Below are positions 1 to 8,613 of a DNA stretch of 64,000 nt, in pieces (position 1 is the first letter of the stretch; each line of letters begins with the position of its first letter). A program made the translations under genes and the position numbers. Source of the stretch: Methanocaldococcus vulcanius M7 (GTDB lineage Archaea; AGJL01; Methanococci; Methanococcales; Methanocaldococcaceae); the NCBI RefSeq assembly GCF_000024625.1, contig NC_013407.1, forward strand, positions 1,054,001 to 1,118,000, written 5' to 3'. The notes under the pieces were generated by a model that saw only the letters and a program-made list of their open reading frames with translations, was not told the origin of the DNA and made no database searches.

Positions 1-1
1 G

Positions 2-463
2 TATAAGAAGTATAAACCGATCGGCAATTTCTTAGTTGGATACTTAACAGGATCAGTTTTTTTATTTGGAGGTGTGGCAGGGAAAAACGTTTATCCAGTC
101 GTTATATTATTCCTTTGCTCTCTATTTTCAATATGGGGTAGAGAAATCATCAAGGACTTTGAAGACATGGAGGGGGATTTAAAAGAAGGTGTGGTTTCAC
201 TTCCAATAATGTATAAAGAGAAATCTTTATTTATTGCATCCCTTTTAATCATAATTGCGATTATTTTAAGCCCCCTCCCTTACATATTTGGAGTATTTGG
301 TATTTCCTATCTCATACTGATAGTACTCTGTGATATATTATTTCTTTGGGCAATAATTATTTTGCTAAAAAATCCAACCAAAAAAACCGCATCAAAGGTT
401 TCAAAATTATTAAAAATTATAATGAATATAGTCCTCGTTGCGTTTTTGGTTGGTGCAGTTTAA
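2..463 (+). CDS. UbiA-family prenyltransferase, likely digeranylgeranylglyceryl phosphate synthase (5' end cut off)
   Basis: The reading frame is open from base 2, so the start lies outside the window; 153 residues of the C-terminal half are visible. A conserved Asp-rich segment (REIIKDFEDMEGD) matches the second metal/diphosphate-binding motif of UbiA prenyltransferases, followed by several hydrophobic membrane helices. In archaea the best-known member adds the second geranylgeranyl chain to geranylgeranylglyceryl phosphate in ether-lipid synthesis at the membrane. The NAC gene lies 120 bp downstream on the same strand. The family call is firm; the exact substrate is inferred from archaeal context. 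Confidence 0.8.
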   Translation, partial: YKKYKPIGNFLVGYLTGSVFLFGGVAGKNVYPVVILFLCSLFSIWGREIIKDFEDMEGDLKEGVVSLPIMYKEKSLFIASLLIIIAIILSPLPYIFGVFGISYLILIVLCDILFLWAIIILLKNPTKKTASKVSKLLKIIMNIVLVAFLVGAV

Positions 464-582
464 ACCTTTTAAATAACGAAAATTATAAAAGCGGTAAGAT
501 ATAAAAGAAGATGAAAGTAGAATAGTCAAAAAGAATTTCCAACTTTTTGAAATACCATCAAACGCTTTTTAGGTGAAACATT

Positions 583-996
583 ATGTTCCCCGGTAAAATG
601 AATCCAAGAATGTTAAAAAAGATGCAAAAGATGATGAAGGACTTTGGAATGGAATCTGAAGATTTAAACGTTAAGAAAGTAATATTTGTATTTGATGAAG
701 AAGAGTGGGTCTTTGAGGAACCAAAAGTTCAAGTTATGGATATATTGGGGGTTAAAACATACTCCATAACTGGAAGACCTAAAAAACAGAAAATAGAAAA
801 AGAAAAAATAGAAAAAGAAACGGCAGAAGAAATAAGCGAGAGTGAAGAAGTTAAAATTGAAATAACAGATGAAGATATAGAATTGGTCGCAAACCAGTGT
901 AATGTATCAAAAGACGTTGCAAGGAAGGTCTTAGAGGAGTGCAATGGAGACATTGCAGAGGCCATTGTAAAATTAGAAGAAGAAAAAGAAAATTAA
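583..996 (+). CDS. nac: Nascent polypeptide-associated complex protein (archaeal NAC)
   Basis: A 137-aa protein starting MFPGKMNPRMLKKMQKMM, typical of archaeal NAC alpha. A basic N-terminal ribosome-binding stretch is followed by the NAC beta-barrel (about residues 25-75), a charged Lys/Glu linker (about 75-95) and a C-terminal UBA domain (about 98-137, containing VSKDVARKVLEECNGDIAEAI). Archaeal NAC is a homodimer that binds nascent chains at the ribosome exit. An AGGTGA ribosome binding site precedes the ATG. It converges with nadE, the two stops being about 11 bp apart. Confidence 0.93.
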   Translation: MFPGKMNPRMLKKMQKMMKDFGMESEDLNVKKVIFVFDEEEWVFEEPKVQVMDILGVKTYSITGRPKKQKIEKEKIEKETAEEISESEEVKIEITDEDIELVANQCNVSKDVARKVLEECNGDIAEAIVKLEEEKEN

Positions 997-1007
997 AAAT
1001 ATTAAAT

Positions 1008-1763
1008 TTAAGGAGTTGGAGGAAGAGTTCTTTTATGTTCGTTCTTTTTTATAAGGTTAAATATCTTATCAACAACCTCCTTTTCAACCCCAAGTTTTTT
1101 TACTACTTCATCAGCGTTCATTCCCTCTTCATAACACTTTAATATCTTATCAAGGGTCTCATATTTAACTCCCAACTCATCCTCATCAGTTTGACCTTCC
1201 CAAAGACCTGCTGAGGGTGGTTTTTCAATTATCTCCTTTGGAATCCCTAAATATTTTGCCATCTCTCTGACTTCTGTTTTAAATAAATTCCCAATGGGCT
1301 TTATATCGCATGCAATATCTCCATGTTTTGTTCCATAACCAACATACGTTTCTGATTTATTCGCTGTTCCAGCAACAAGCAGATTATACTTGTTTGCAAA
1401 ATAATAAAGAATACACATTCTTATCCTTGCCTTTAAATTACCGTCAGCTATTTTATCAAATTCTCTTGTTGGAACATATCCACCCGCTCCAAATGCCTTT
1501 AAAATATCTGTTATATCTGAAATTATATATTTTATCCCCAAAGATTTAGCAACCATTATGGCATGTTCAATATCTTTCCTATTACTATACTTCTCAGGCA
1601 TTATAATTCCAAGCACCCTATCTTTTCCAAGGGCTTTAACACACAGATAAGCGGTTAATGATGAATCAATACCACCACTCAATCCAATAACTACTCCGTT
1701 AACTCTGGCTTCCTCTACCTTATCTCTTATAAATTTAACGATTTTGTCAACTTCATTTTTCAT
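1008..1763 (-). CDS. nadE: NH3-dependent NAD+ synthetase
   Basis: A 251-aa protein with the ATP-pyrophosphatase P-loop SGGIDSS at about residues 29-35. Downstream lie the deamido-NAD and Mg binding segments (VGTANKSE-like: VAGTANKSETYVGYGTKHGD) and the GLWEGQTDEDELG motif typical of NadE. It makes NAD+ from nicotinate adenine dinucleotide, ATP and ammonia. The protein is short and lacks the glutaminase domain, so it should use free ammonia. GAGGAG precedes the ATG. The 230-bp AT-rich upstream region shows no clear additional feature. Confidence 0.95.
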   Translation of the reverse strand: MKNEVDKIVKFIRDKVEEARVNGVVIGLSGGIDSSLTAYLCVKALGKDRVLGIIMPEKYSNRKDIEHAIMVAKSLGIKYIISDITDILKAFGAGGYVPTREFDKIADGNLKARIRMCILYYFANKYNLLVAGTANKSETYVGYGTKHGDIACDIKPIGNLFKTEVREMAKYLGIPKEIIEKPPSAGLWEGQTDEDELGVKYETLDKILKCYEEGMNADEVVKKLGVEKEVVDKIFNLIKKNEHKRTLPPTP

Positions 1764-1995
1764 AGTTTCTCCTCTTTAGAGATGTCCCTATATTTGGATT
1801 TATTTATTAATGCCTTATTTATAATTATTATTTTATAATTATTATAATGCTTATTTCCTTATTACTTTTTGTTAATTTGACTTTATTATTAAAATATTTT
1901 TTATCAAAATCAACTTATCAAATTATAAAGTAAACGTTTTATAATAAATAACAAATAAATAATAAAATGAAATATTACCTTTTAAATTTAAATTT

Positions 1996-2703
1996 TTATC
2001 TCCCGAGTTTGCAGAATCTTTCGACTTTTAATATTTTGGAGATTCCTGCTATTGTTGTGCCGTAGAATATTATTTTTTTGTTGTATTTTTTAGCGAGGTT
2101 CCAGATTTCTTCGAAAGTTCCGTTTGCGATGGTTGAGCCAGTTGCTAAAACAATATCTGAGTTTTTTATTACTTCTTCATTGTATTTTCCGTGGATTATT
2201 CTAACTCCATACTTTATTTTTCCAATATTTTCAGGATTTAAATCACTTACTAATACATTTTCCGCTCCAAAGGTATCTACAATCTCTTTAACAAATGCTG
2301 GTTGTAATCCAACAACCCCGATCTTCTTCGGATTTAATTCTTTTAAATATTTAACCAACTCTTTTGCACACTTCTCTGGCTCATCCCCCGAGCAGTGGAC
2401 TGTTCTATCCACTAACCCAAGATACCTCATAACTGCATTTAACGTTGCCACAACCTCTGCCCTACTTCCTTTATCCAAAAGCTCCCTTACAGTTCCTTTA
2501 AATTCAACGGGTTTATCTGTGAAGGCATCCCCATAACATCCTTTAAAATCAGCCCTCAACAAAATCTCCTTCCCACTCATCAAAGGATAATCCTTAATTC
2601 GAGTAGTATCCAACTTAGTATCAGAAATCTTTATCTCCACAACCTCATCCAATAACCTATTCTTTTCAACAAGATCTTTTAAAAACCCTCTAACATCAAC
2701 CAT
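1996..2703 (-). CDS. DUF364-type putative heavy-metal-chelating protein in a mod operon
   Basis: A 235-aa protein. The central and C-terminal part (KKIGVVGLQPAFVKEIVDTF; VLATGSTIANGTFEEI; IIFYGTTIAG) resembles the DUF364 family, annotated as a putative heavy-metal chelation domain. The start is placed at 2703 because GGTGA sits just upstream of that ATG; an in-frame ATG at 2715 overlaps the RBS. The start overlaps the stop of the permease gene by about 8 bp, so it is translationally coupled to modB and sits where an ATPase gene is usual. A role in molybdenum or tungsten handling is inferred from position only. Confidence 0.75.
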   Translation of the reverse strand: MVDVRGFLKDLVEKNRLLDEVVEIKISDTKLDTTRIKDYPLMSGKEILLRADFKGCYGDAFTDKPVEFKGTVRELLDKGSRAEVVATLNAVMRYLGLVDRTVHCSGDEPEKCAKELVKYLKELNPKKIGVVGLQPAFVKEIVDTFGAENVLVSDLNPENIGKIKYGVRIIHGKYNEEVIKNSDIVLATGSTIANGTFEEIWNLAKKYNKKIIFYGTTIAGISKILKVERFCKLGR

Positions 2704-3487
2704 AACGTTCACCATTTAGATTTATTACAAATTTCATTAACGATATGATCAATACTGCAATAATAATATGCACAACTGCAATTGCAAGTGCAAGATCTAT
2801 GTTTCCAATGGATACATTTAAAAATATAGCTATTGGAAGTGTCTCTGTCTTCATCTTTGTGGCTCCTGCAATCATCAACGTTGCTCCAAATTCTCCGATA
2901 GCTCTTGCCCATCCAAGAATCGCTCCAGCAAGTATCCCACTTTTTGCCATTGGAAGAGTTATCTTCAAAAAACTTTCAGATCTACTCAAACCCAAACTTT
3001 GAGCCACATACTCATATTTCACATCTATACTTTCAAAGACAGCTCTTGTTGTTCTAATTATAAACGGGGTTGCTATTACAAATTGTGCGAGTATTATACC
3101 ATTTTGAGTGAATACCAGATCAAGTATATTGTTAATAAATTGTCCAGTGCAATTATTTCCCAAAAATAAAAGCAATCCAAACCCAAGCACAAGAGGTGGA
3201 AGCAAGATTGGAAGATTTATTAAGCTGTCAATAATCTCCTTCCCTTTAAAGTTGTATCTTGCAAGTGCATATCCAGATGGGACACCAATCAATAGAGCGA
3301 GGATTATTGCAATAATTGAACATTTTACACTAAGAGCAACCGAAAATCTAACTTCTTCTGATACTAATGCATCAAATAAATTTTTTATAGATATGTTTTC
3401 AAGTATGGAAATTAGTATACAAACAATCATTGCTAAGAACAAAATTAATGGGATGGTTGAAATAGTTTTCAAGTTATTTTGAATCAT
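2696..3487 (-). CDS. modB: ABC transporter permease, molybdate/tungstate type (ModB/WtpB)
   Basis: A 263-aa integral membrane protein with about six helices. The EAA-like cytoplasmic loop that contacts the ATPase is visible (AQSLGLSRSESFLKITLPMA, then GWARAIGEFGATLMIAG). The GEFGAT motif is typical of sulfate/molybdate/tungstate permeases. It forms an operon with the binding-protein gene upstream (stop and start about 46 bp apart) and the DUF364 gene downstream. No ATP-binding subunit is encoded next to it; one must be supplied from elsewhere. Molybdate versus tungstate cannot be decided from sequence. Confidence 0.88.
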   Translation of the reverse strand: MIQNNLKTISTIPLILFLAMIVCILISILENISIKNLFDALVSEEVRFSVALSVKCSIIAIILALLIGVPSGYALARYNFKGKEIIDSLINLPILLPPLVLGFGLLLFLGNNCTGQFINNILDLVFTQNGIILAQFVIATPFIIRTTRAVFESIDVKYEYVAQSLGLSRSESFLKITLPMAKSGILAGAILGWARAIGEFGATLMIAGATKMKTETLPIAIFLNVSIGNIDLALAIAVVHIIIAVLIISLMKFVINLNGERYG

Positions 3488-3533
3488 AGCAAACCCCTTT
3501 AAGATTAATATTTAAGATTTAAGTTTAATCTTG

Positions 3534-4322
3534 TTAGTTCCCAATTATTTCAAAACCATATTTTTTAAATATATTTTTTCCATCTGTTAAAACGAAGTTG
3601 TAAAATTTCTCTGCATTTTCTTTATTTTTTGTAGTTTTTAATATCGCTATTGGAACTGTCTTTATAACATTGTATTTTGGATCTATTGGGATAATATCTA
3701 CCTTATCTTTATTTTCAACAGCATCAGCTCTCCAAACTATCGCAGCATCAACATCTCCTTCTATAACATACATTAAAACCTGTTTTACGGTAGCTCCTCT
3801 AACAACAACATTCTTATTAATTTTTTCTGAGATTCCTGGATTGTAGTTTTCCGCTTTTTGTAGAATCTTTTTAACTGTTCTTCCAATTGCTATGTCGTCA
3901 TCCCCTAATGCTAATTTAACTCCTGGCTTCTCCAAATCTTCAAGACATGTTATATTCTTTGGATTTCCTTTTTGGACTACAATCACAGGTATATGTTTTG
4001 TAAAATTTTCGTATTTTAGTATGTATCCTTTTTTCTCAAGTTTTCCAATGTAGAAATAAGCTCCGGGCATGAATATATCTCCTTCGTTTGATGCTAAGAT
4101 TTTTGAATAGAGATACCCGCTTCCTGCGTAGTCATACTCCAATTTTATCCCATACTTTTTTTCAAACATCTTTCCAATTTCATCCATTGGCTTTTGCATT
4201 CCAGCTCCAACATAGGCATGTATTACTTCTTCTTTAGTTTCAGTTTTTTGTGTGCATCCAGAAGCCAAAATTGTTGTTATTATTACCAATAACCCAAATA
4301 TTGATGCTATTTTTCTGTTCAT
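3534..4322 (-). CDS. modA: Extracellular molybdate/tungstate-binding lipoprotein (ModA-like)
   Basis: A 262-aa protein with an N-terminal hydrophobic segment ending in a lipobox-like LASGC, so probably a lipid-anchored surface protein. The body follows the ModA-type periplasmic binding fold: YVGAGMQKPMDEI for the oxyanion site, DYAGSGYLYSKI, GDIFMPG, and DAAIVWRADA near the C-terminus. The start is set at 4322, preceded by GTGAG; an upstream TTG at 4334 lacks a site. It is the first gene of modA-modB-DUF364 and lies back to back with the nitrogen-regulated MBL gene, suggesting that metal supply is linked to nitrogenase (inference). Confidence 0.88.
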   Translation of the reverse strand: MNRKIASIFGLLVIITTILASGCTQKTETKEEVIHAYVGAGMQKPMDEIGKMFEKKYGIKLEYDYAGSGYLYSKILASNEGDIFMPGAYFYIGKLEKKGYILKYENFTKHIPVIVVQKGNPKNITCLEDLEKPGVKLALGDDDIAIGRTVKKILQKAENYNPGISEKINKNVVVRGATVKQVLMYVIEGDVDAAIVWRADAVENKDKVDIIPIDPKYNVIKTVPIAILKTTKNKENAEKFYNFVLTDGKNIFKKYGFEIIGN

Positions 4323-4401
4323 AATCTCACTCAAATAAGAACGTGAATCATGCTTACAATTTTTTATTTTAATGTTTGCTTTTGTTATATGCTATTCATG
4401 T

Positions 4402-4413
4402 ATTATATATATA
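4402..4413 (-). promoter_or_regulatory. Putative TATA box of the modA operon
   Basis: On the minus strand an AAAAG BRE-like stretch is followed by TATATATATAAT. Transcription would start roughly 25 nt downstream near 4380, giving a leader of about 55-60 nt before the modA ATG. Confidence 0.5.
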
Positions 4414-4419
4414 CTTTTC

Positions 4420-4433
4420 GGTATTAGGATACC
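4420..4433. promoter_or_regulatory. Inverted repeat GGTAT-N4-ATACC upstream of modA TATA (candidate operator)
   Basis: GGTATTAGGATACC is a perfect 5-bp inverted repeat with a 4-bp spacer, lying directly upstream of the BRE/TATA of the modA operon. An AATACC half-like element lies at 4461-4466. The regulator is not known; a metal-responsive factor is only a guess. Confidence 0.35.
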
Positions 4434-4472
4434 TACTTCCTATACGTGTATTTAATTAACAATACCAATAGA

Positions 4473-4484
4473 AAATTATATATA
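4473..4484 (+). promoter_or_regulatory. Putative TATA box of the MBL-fold gene
   Basis: AAAATTATATATAAACC contains a TATA element about 25-30 bp upstream of the NrpR-type operator at 4500-4513. The operator would therefore overlap the predicted transcription start. Confidence 0.55.
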
Positions 4485-4499
4485 AACCTAATATCATAA

Positions 4500-4513
4500 G
4501 GAAAAATAATTCC
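4500..4513. promoter_or_regulatory. NrpR-type nitrogen operator (GGAA-N6-TTCC)
   Basis: GGAAAAATAATTCC is an exact match to the GGAA-N6-TTCC operator bound by the nitrogen repressor NrpR in Methanococcus. It sits at the expected transcription start of the MBL gene and 15 bp before its ATG, between the TATA box and the ribosome binding site. Confidence 0.7.
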
Positions 4514-4528
4514 GTATGAGGTGATCTT

Positions 4529-5125
4529 ATGATAAAACTTCTCTACGAGGGTGAATTTGTTAGAAAAAATAATATAATAAAAAAAGCATCGTCCTCAATA
4601 ACTTTTATCCAAACAAAAAGTCATAATATAATAGTAGATACGTCAACAAAGGATAAAAGAGAGTTGATTATAAAAGAATTAAAAAAATTAAACTTAGAAC
4701 CAAAAGATATTGATGTAGTTATAAATACCCATAGACATTGTAATCATGTAGCAAATAATGATTTATTTTGTAATGCTGAGATATACTCCTCTGCACAAGA
4801 ATGCATTGTTGAGTATAATGGCTGTAAGCTATATACTAGTATAGACGAAATTGAGGAATTTACTCCAATTGAAAAATTTCAAGATGATGAAATAACGATA
4901 TTAAAAACTCCAGGGCATACGTATGGTTCTGTTTCAGTTGTATATGGGGATTATGTTATTGTTGGGGATGCCGCCCCACTAAGAGAGAATATCATAGAGG
5001 ATATTCTACCTCCCAGTATAGTTGATTATAGATCTGCAAAAGGAAGTTTGAGAAGAATAAAATTATTAAAAAAGAATGTTATAACTGGACACGATGGGAT
5101 TGTTTATAAAGAAGAGTTTATTTAG
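4529..5125 (+). CDS. MBL-fold (metallo-beta-lactamase superfamily) hydrolase, nitrogen-regulated
   Basis: A 198-aa protein with MBL-fold landmarks: T-H68-R-H70-C-N72-H73, PGH130T, GD147A and a late GH (about residue 187). The usual metal-binding Asp of HxHxDH is Asn72 here, so one of the two metal sites may be altered. No C-terminal flavodoxin or RNA-processing domain is present. A GAGGTGAT site precedes the ATG. A perfect NrpR-type operator lies in its promoter, and nifH follows 277 bp downstream with its own operator. Substrate unknown; expression under nitrogen limitation is inferred. Confidence 0.82.
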   Translation: MIKLLYEGEFVRKNNIIKKASSSITFIQTKSHNIIVDTSTKDKRELIIKELKKLNLEPKDIDVVINTHRHCNHVANNDLFCNAEIYSSAQECIVEYNGCKLYTSIDEIEEFTPIEKFQDDEITILKTPGHTYGSVSVVYGDYVIVGDAAPLRENIIEDILPPSIVDYRSAKGSLRRIKLLKKNVITGHDGIVYKEEFI

Positions 5126-5224
5126 TTAATTAATACCATATCCATATATGTTGTATCGTAAGTATTGAGACAAGTAGGGTGGCAATATTAGGCATTTTCA
5201 TTAAAATATCATATTAAGATATGA

Positions 5225-5245
5225 AAATTAGTCCAACTAATTTTT
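5225..5245 (+). terminator. Hairpin plus T-run between the MBL gene and nifH
   Basis: AAATTAGT-CCA-ACTAATTT is a perfect 8-bp stem with a 3-nt loop followed by further T residues. It lies about 100 bp after the MBL stop and upstream of the nifH promoter, so it could end MBL transcription. Intrinsic hairpins are not essential in archaea, hence the modest confidence. Confidence 0.35.
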
Positions 5246-5317
5246 ATAATTCTTATTTATGTATCCAATTATTTATATCAATATAGTAAAGGAAAAAAGC
5301 AACCTACAACCGTAAAG

Positions 5318-5326
5318 TATATATAT
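5318..5326 (+). promoter_or_regulatory. Putative nifH TATA box
   Basis: CGTAAAGTATATATATC provides a purine-rich BRE and a TATA element. The predicted start is near 5347, leaving an untranslated leader of about 55 nt that contains the operator at 5364-5377. Confidence 0.6.
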
Positions 5327-5363
5327 CATAACTTATCATTATTAGATTGCTGTTAAATATATA

Positions 5364-5377
5364 GGAAATAGGTTTCC
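5364..5377. promoter_or_regulatory. NrpR-type nif operator (GGAA-N6-TTCC)
   Basis: GGAAATAGGTTTCC matches GGAA-N6-TTCC exactly and lies about 17 nt downstream of the predicted nifH transcription start, a position comparable to nif operators in Methanococcus maripaludis. A degenerate GGAA-N6-AACC sequence lies upstream at 5291-5304 and is probably not a second site. Confidence 0.75.
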
Positions 5378-5393
5378 TACTACCGATAATTGA

Positions 5394-6257
<864 letters not shown>

Positions 6258-6349
6258 TAAGATGTTATAAATATTTGCCCAATATTCGTTTAATTATGGC
6301 TTCATTTTATTGATTTTAGTAAAAAGTCCAAAGATGATGGGGTGGAATT

Positions 6350-6667
6350 TTGAAATTAATAAAAGCAATTATAAGGCCAGAAAAAGTGGATGATGTAATT
6401 AACGCATTGGAAAATGCTGGTTATCCATCTTTCACTAAGATTGATGTTGTAGGAAGGGGGAAACAGGGTGGATTAAAGATTGGAGAAATATTCTATGACG
6501 AACTTCCAAAAACGATGCTATTAATTGGCGTTAATGACGATGAAGTGGATGAGGTCGTGGAGATCATAAAGATCAACGCCCATACAGGAAATTTTGGAGA
6601 TGGAAAGATCTTTATTCAGCCAATTGAAGAAGCTTACACGATTAGAACAGGATCTCGAGAGTTGTAG
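6350..6667 (+). CDS. nifI1: NifI1, PII-like nitrogenase switch-off regulator
   Basis: A 105-aa PII/GlnB-family protein beginning at TTG 6350 after GGGGTGG. It keeps the PII core (IIRPEKVDDVINAL; AHTGNFGDGKIFIQPIEEAYTIRTG) and has a T-loop distinct from GlnK. In methanogens NifI1 and NifI2 form a complex that binds dinitrogenase and shuts it off when 2-oxoglutarate falls after ammonia addition. Its position between nifH and nifD is diagnostic. It is followed by nifI2 only 14 bp later. Confidence 0.94.
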   Translation: MKLIKAIIRPEKVDDVINALENAGYPSFTKIDVVGRGKQGGLKIGEIFYDELPKTMLLIGVNDDEVDEVVEIIKINAHTGNFGDGKIFIQPIEEAYTIRTGSREL

Positions 6668-6681
6668 GGATCGGTGAAACG

Positions 6682-7068
6682 ATGAAAGAAATCTTAGCAA
6701 TTATTAGGCCTAACATGGTAGCAAAGACAGGAAAAGCACTTGAAGCTGTTGGATTTCCAGCAATGACGGTGATTAGTTGTTTTGGGAGAGGAAAAGAGAG
6801 GGGATATATTGATGCAAAACTTCCCGAAGATGTAGATAAAGAGAAAATCCTCAAAGAAGGAGAAAAGTTGGGAATGAGAATGAAATATATTCCAAAAAGA
6901 ATGATCTCGATAGTTGTGGATGACACAGATGTCCCTCTCGTAGTGGGAATAATAATGAAGATAAATAAAACTGGAAAGCCAGGAGATGGAAAAATATTCG
7001 TTATGCCAATTGATGAGGCAATAAGAATAAGAACAGGAGAGTTTGGAATTGAAGCAATAGGAAACTAA
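6682..7068 (+). CDS. nifI2: NifI2, PII-like nitrogenase switch-off regulator
   Basis: A 128-aa PII-family protein with IIRPNMVAKTGKALEAVGFPAMTV at the N-terminus, a longer T-loop region (about 36-75), and the [23 protein letters not shown] core. It partners NifI1 in direct inhibition of NifDK. The start ATG follows CGGTGAAACG. nifD starts about 86 bp further on after another GGTGAAA site, so the genes are probably cotranscribed. Confidence 0.94.
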   Translation: MKEILAIIRPNMVAKTGKALEAVGFPAMTVISCFGRGKERGYIDAKLPEDVDKEKILKEGEKLGMRMKYIPKRMISIVVDDTDVPLVVGIIMKINKTGKPGDGKIFVMPIDEAIRIRTGEFGIEAIGN

Positions 7069-7154
7069 TTATAAATTCGAGTATTTAATTAGTTATTAAT
7101 ATGGGGATATGATTTAAATAAAATAGCGAGTTAAAATAGACAAGGTGAAATACT

Positions 7155-8591
7155 ATGCCCTTTGTGTTATTGGGTTGCGATAAACCCATACCTGAAAGAA
7201 TGAAGCATACTTACATTTACGATCCAGAGGAGGAGATAATCCCTGCCTGTAATATTAAAACGGTTCCGGGAGATATGACTGAAAGAGGTTGCACATTTGC
7301 AGGAGGTAGGGGAGTCGTTGGAGGGCCGATAAAAGATGTTATACATATGGTTCATGGCCCTGTAGGGTGTGCTTATTACACTTGGGGAACAAGAAGAAAT
7401 CTATCTGATTGTGAGTTGCATAGAAGATACTGCTTTACAACAGACATGCAAGAGGCAGATGTTGTTTATGGGGGAGAGAAAAAACTTGAAAAAGCTTGTT
7501 TAGAGGCAGCCGCAGAATTTCCAGAAGCAAAGGGAATTATCATTTATGCAACATGCACAACGGGTTTGATCGGAGATAATTTGGGAGCAGTTGCAAAAAA
7601 AGTAGAAGAAAAAATAGGAAAACCTGTCTTTGCTTGCAACTGTCCGGGATATGCAGGTTGTTCTCAATCAAAAGGACACCACATATTTAACACAGAGTTT
7701 TACAGATGGCTAAAAAAAGCAAGGGAGAAATTTCCAGAAAAATGTTTAAAAGAAGAGGAAAAAACACCCTACGATATAGCAATAGTTGGAGAGTATAATA
7801 TGGACTGGGACATGGCAGTTATAAAGCCGTTATTTGAAAAAATCGGGTGTAGGGTTGTAACTGTCTTTACTGGAAACGCTTCGTTTGATGATTTGTTTAA
7901 ATTGCCAGATGTTAAGTTGTGTGTCGTTCACTGTCAGAGATCTGCCAACTATATTGCAGAGATGATTAGAGACGGATTTAATATACCAAGAATTTGGGTT
8001 TCATTATTTGGAATTGAACAGACAGCTGAGGCGTTAAGAAAAACAGCAGAATCATTAAATATACCAATGGATAGAGTTGAAGAAGTTATAAAAGAGGAAA
8101 TTGAGTCAATAAAACCACAAATAGAGTTCTATAAATCAAAATTAGAAGGAAAAACCTGTCTTGTTTATGTTGGAGGGCCAAGAACATGGCACTGGGTTAG
8201 AGCGATGAAAGAACTTGGAATAAAATATGTCGTTGCATGTTGCACATTTGCTCATGAAGATGATTATGAAAAATTAAATAAAAACTTTAAAAAAGCGGGA
8301 CTTAAAGGTGTTTTAGTTATCGATGCCCCTAACGAACTCGAATTAGAAGAAGCGGTTGAGAAATACAAACCCGACTTTATGCTTACTGGATTAAAAGAAA
8401 GATATTTATTCAGAAAATTTGGAATTCCGACAATCAACTCTCACAGCTATGAACAGGGACCATATGCAGGTTTTAGAGGATTCGTTAACTTTGCAAGAGA
8501 TATTTATAAAGCAATTTATCATCCAATTTGGGATATTGTAAAAGAAGGAGAGAAAAAATTCGAAGGGCTTAAAAAATGCGAAAATATATAA
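7155..8591 (+). CDS. nifD: Nitrogenase alpha subunit (NifD; vanadium/iron-nitrogenase-like loop)
   Basis: A 478-aa protein. P-cluster cysteines are visible at C46, C72 and C134; cofactor ligands at C260 (VHCQRS) and H430 (NSHSYEQGPY); and the catalytic Gln/His pair in SQSKGHH (Q171, H175). The loop near residue 340 reads GGPRTWHW, like GGPRLWHW of VFe protein and unlike GGLRPRH of MoFe protein; the N-terminus and the GPYAGF..FARDIYKAIYHP end also look Vnf/Anf-like. All ligands needed for an active enzyme are present. Metal content cannot be read from sequence, and no delta-subunit gene is seen here. Confidence 0.95.
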   Translation: MPFVLLGCDKPIPERMKHTYIYDPEEEIIPACNIKTVPGDMTERGCTFAGGRGVVGGPIKDVIHMVHGPVGCAYYTWGTRRNLSDCELHRRYCFTTDMQEADVVYGGEKKLEKACLEAAAEFPEAKGIIIYATCTTGLIGDNLGAVAKKVEEKIGKPVFACNCPGYAGCSQSKGHHIFNTEFYRWLKKAREKFPEKCLKEEEKTPYDIAIVGEYNMDWDMAVIKPLFEKIGCRVVTVFTGNASFDDLFKLPDVKLCVVHCQRSANYIAEMIRDGFNIPRIWVSLFGIEQTAEALRKTAESLNIPMDRVEEVIKEEIESIKPQIEFYKSKLEGKTCLVYVGGPRTWHWVRAMKELGIKYVVACCTFAHEDDYEKLNKNFKKAGLKGVLVIDAPNELELEEAVEKYKPDFMLTGLKERYLFRKFGIPTINSHSYEQGPYAGFRGFVNFARDIYKAIYHPIWDIVKEGEKKFEGLKKCENI

Positions 8592-8613
8592 ATTTTAACT
8601 TTTGGGTGATCGC

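Noticed and set aside
729-965. Minus-strand Ser-rich open frame across nac
   Set aside because: Mirror frame of a Lys/Glu-rich gene; no ribosome binding site or family similarity.
5291-5304. Second NrpR operator GGAA-N6-AACC before nifH
   Set aside because: The right half reads AACC, not TTCC, and it lies upstream of the TATA box; not supported as a site.
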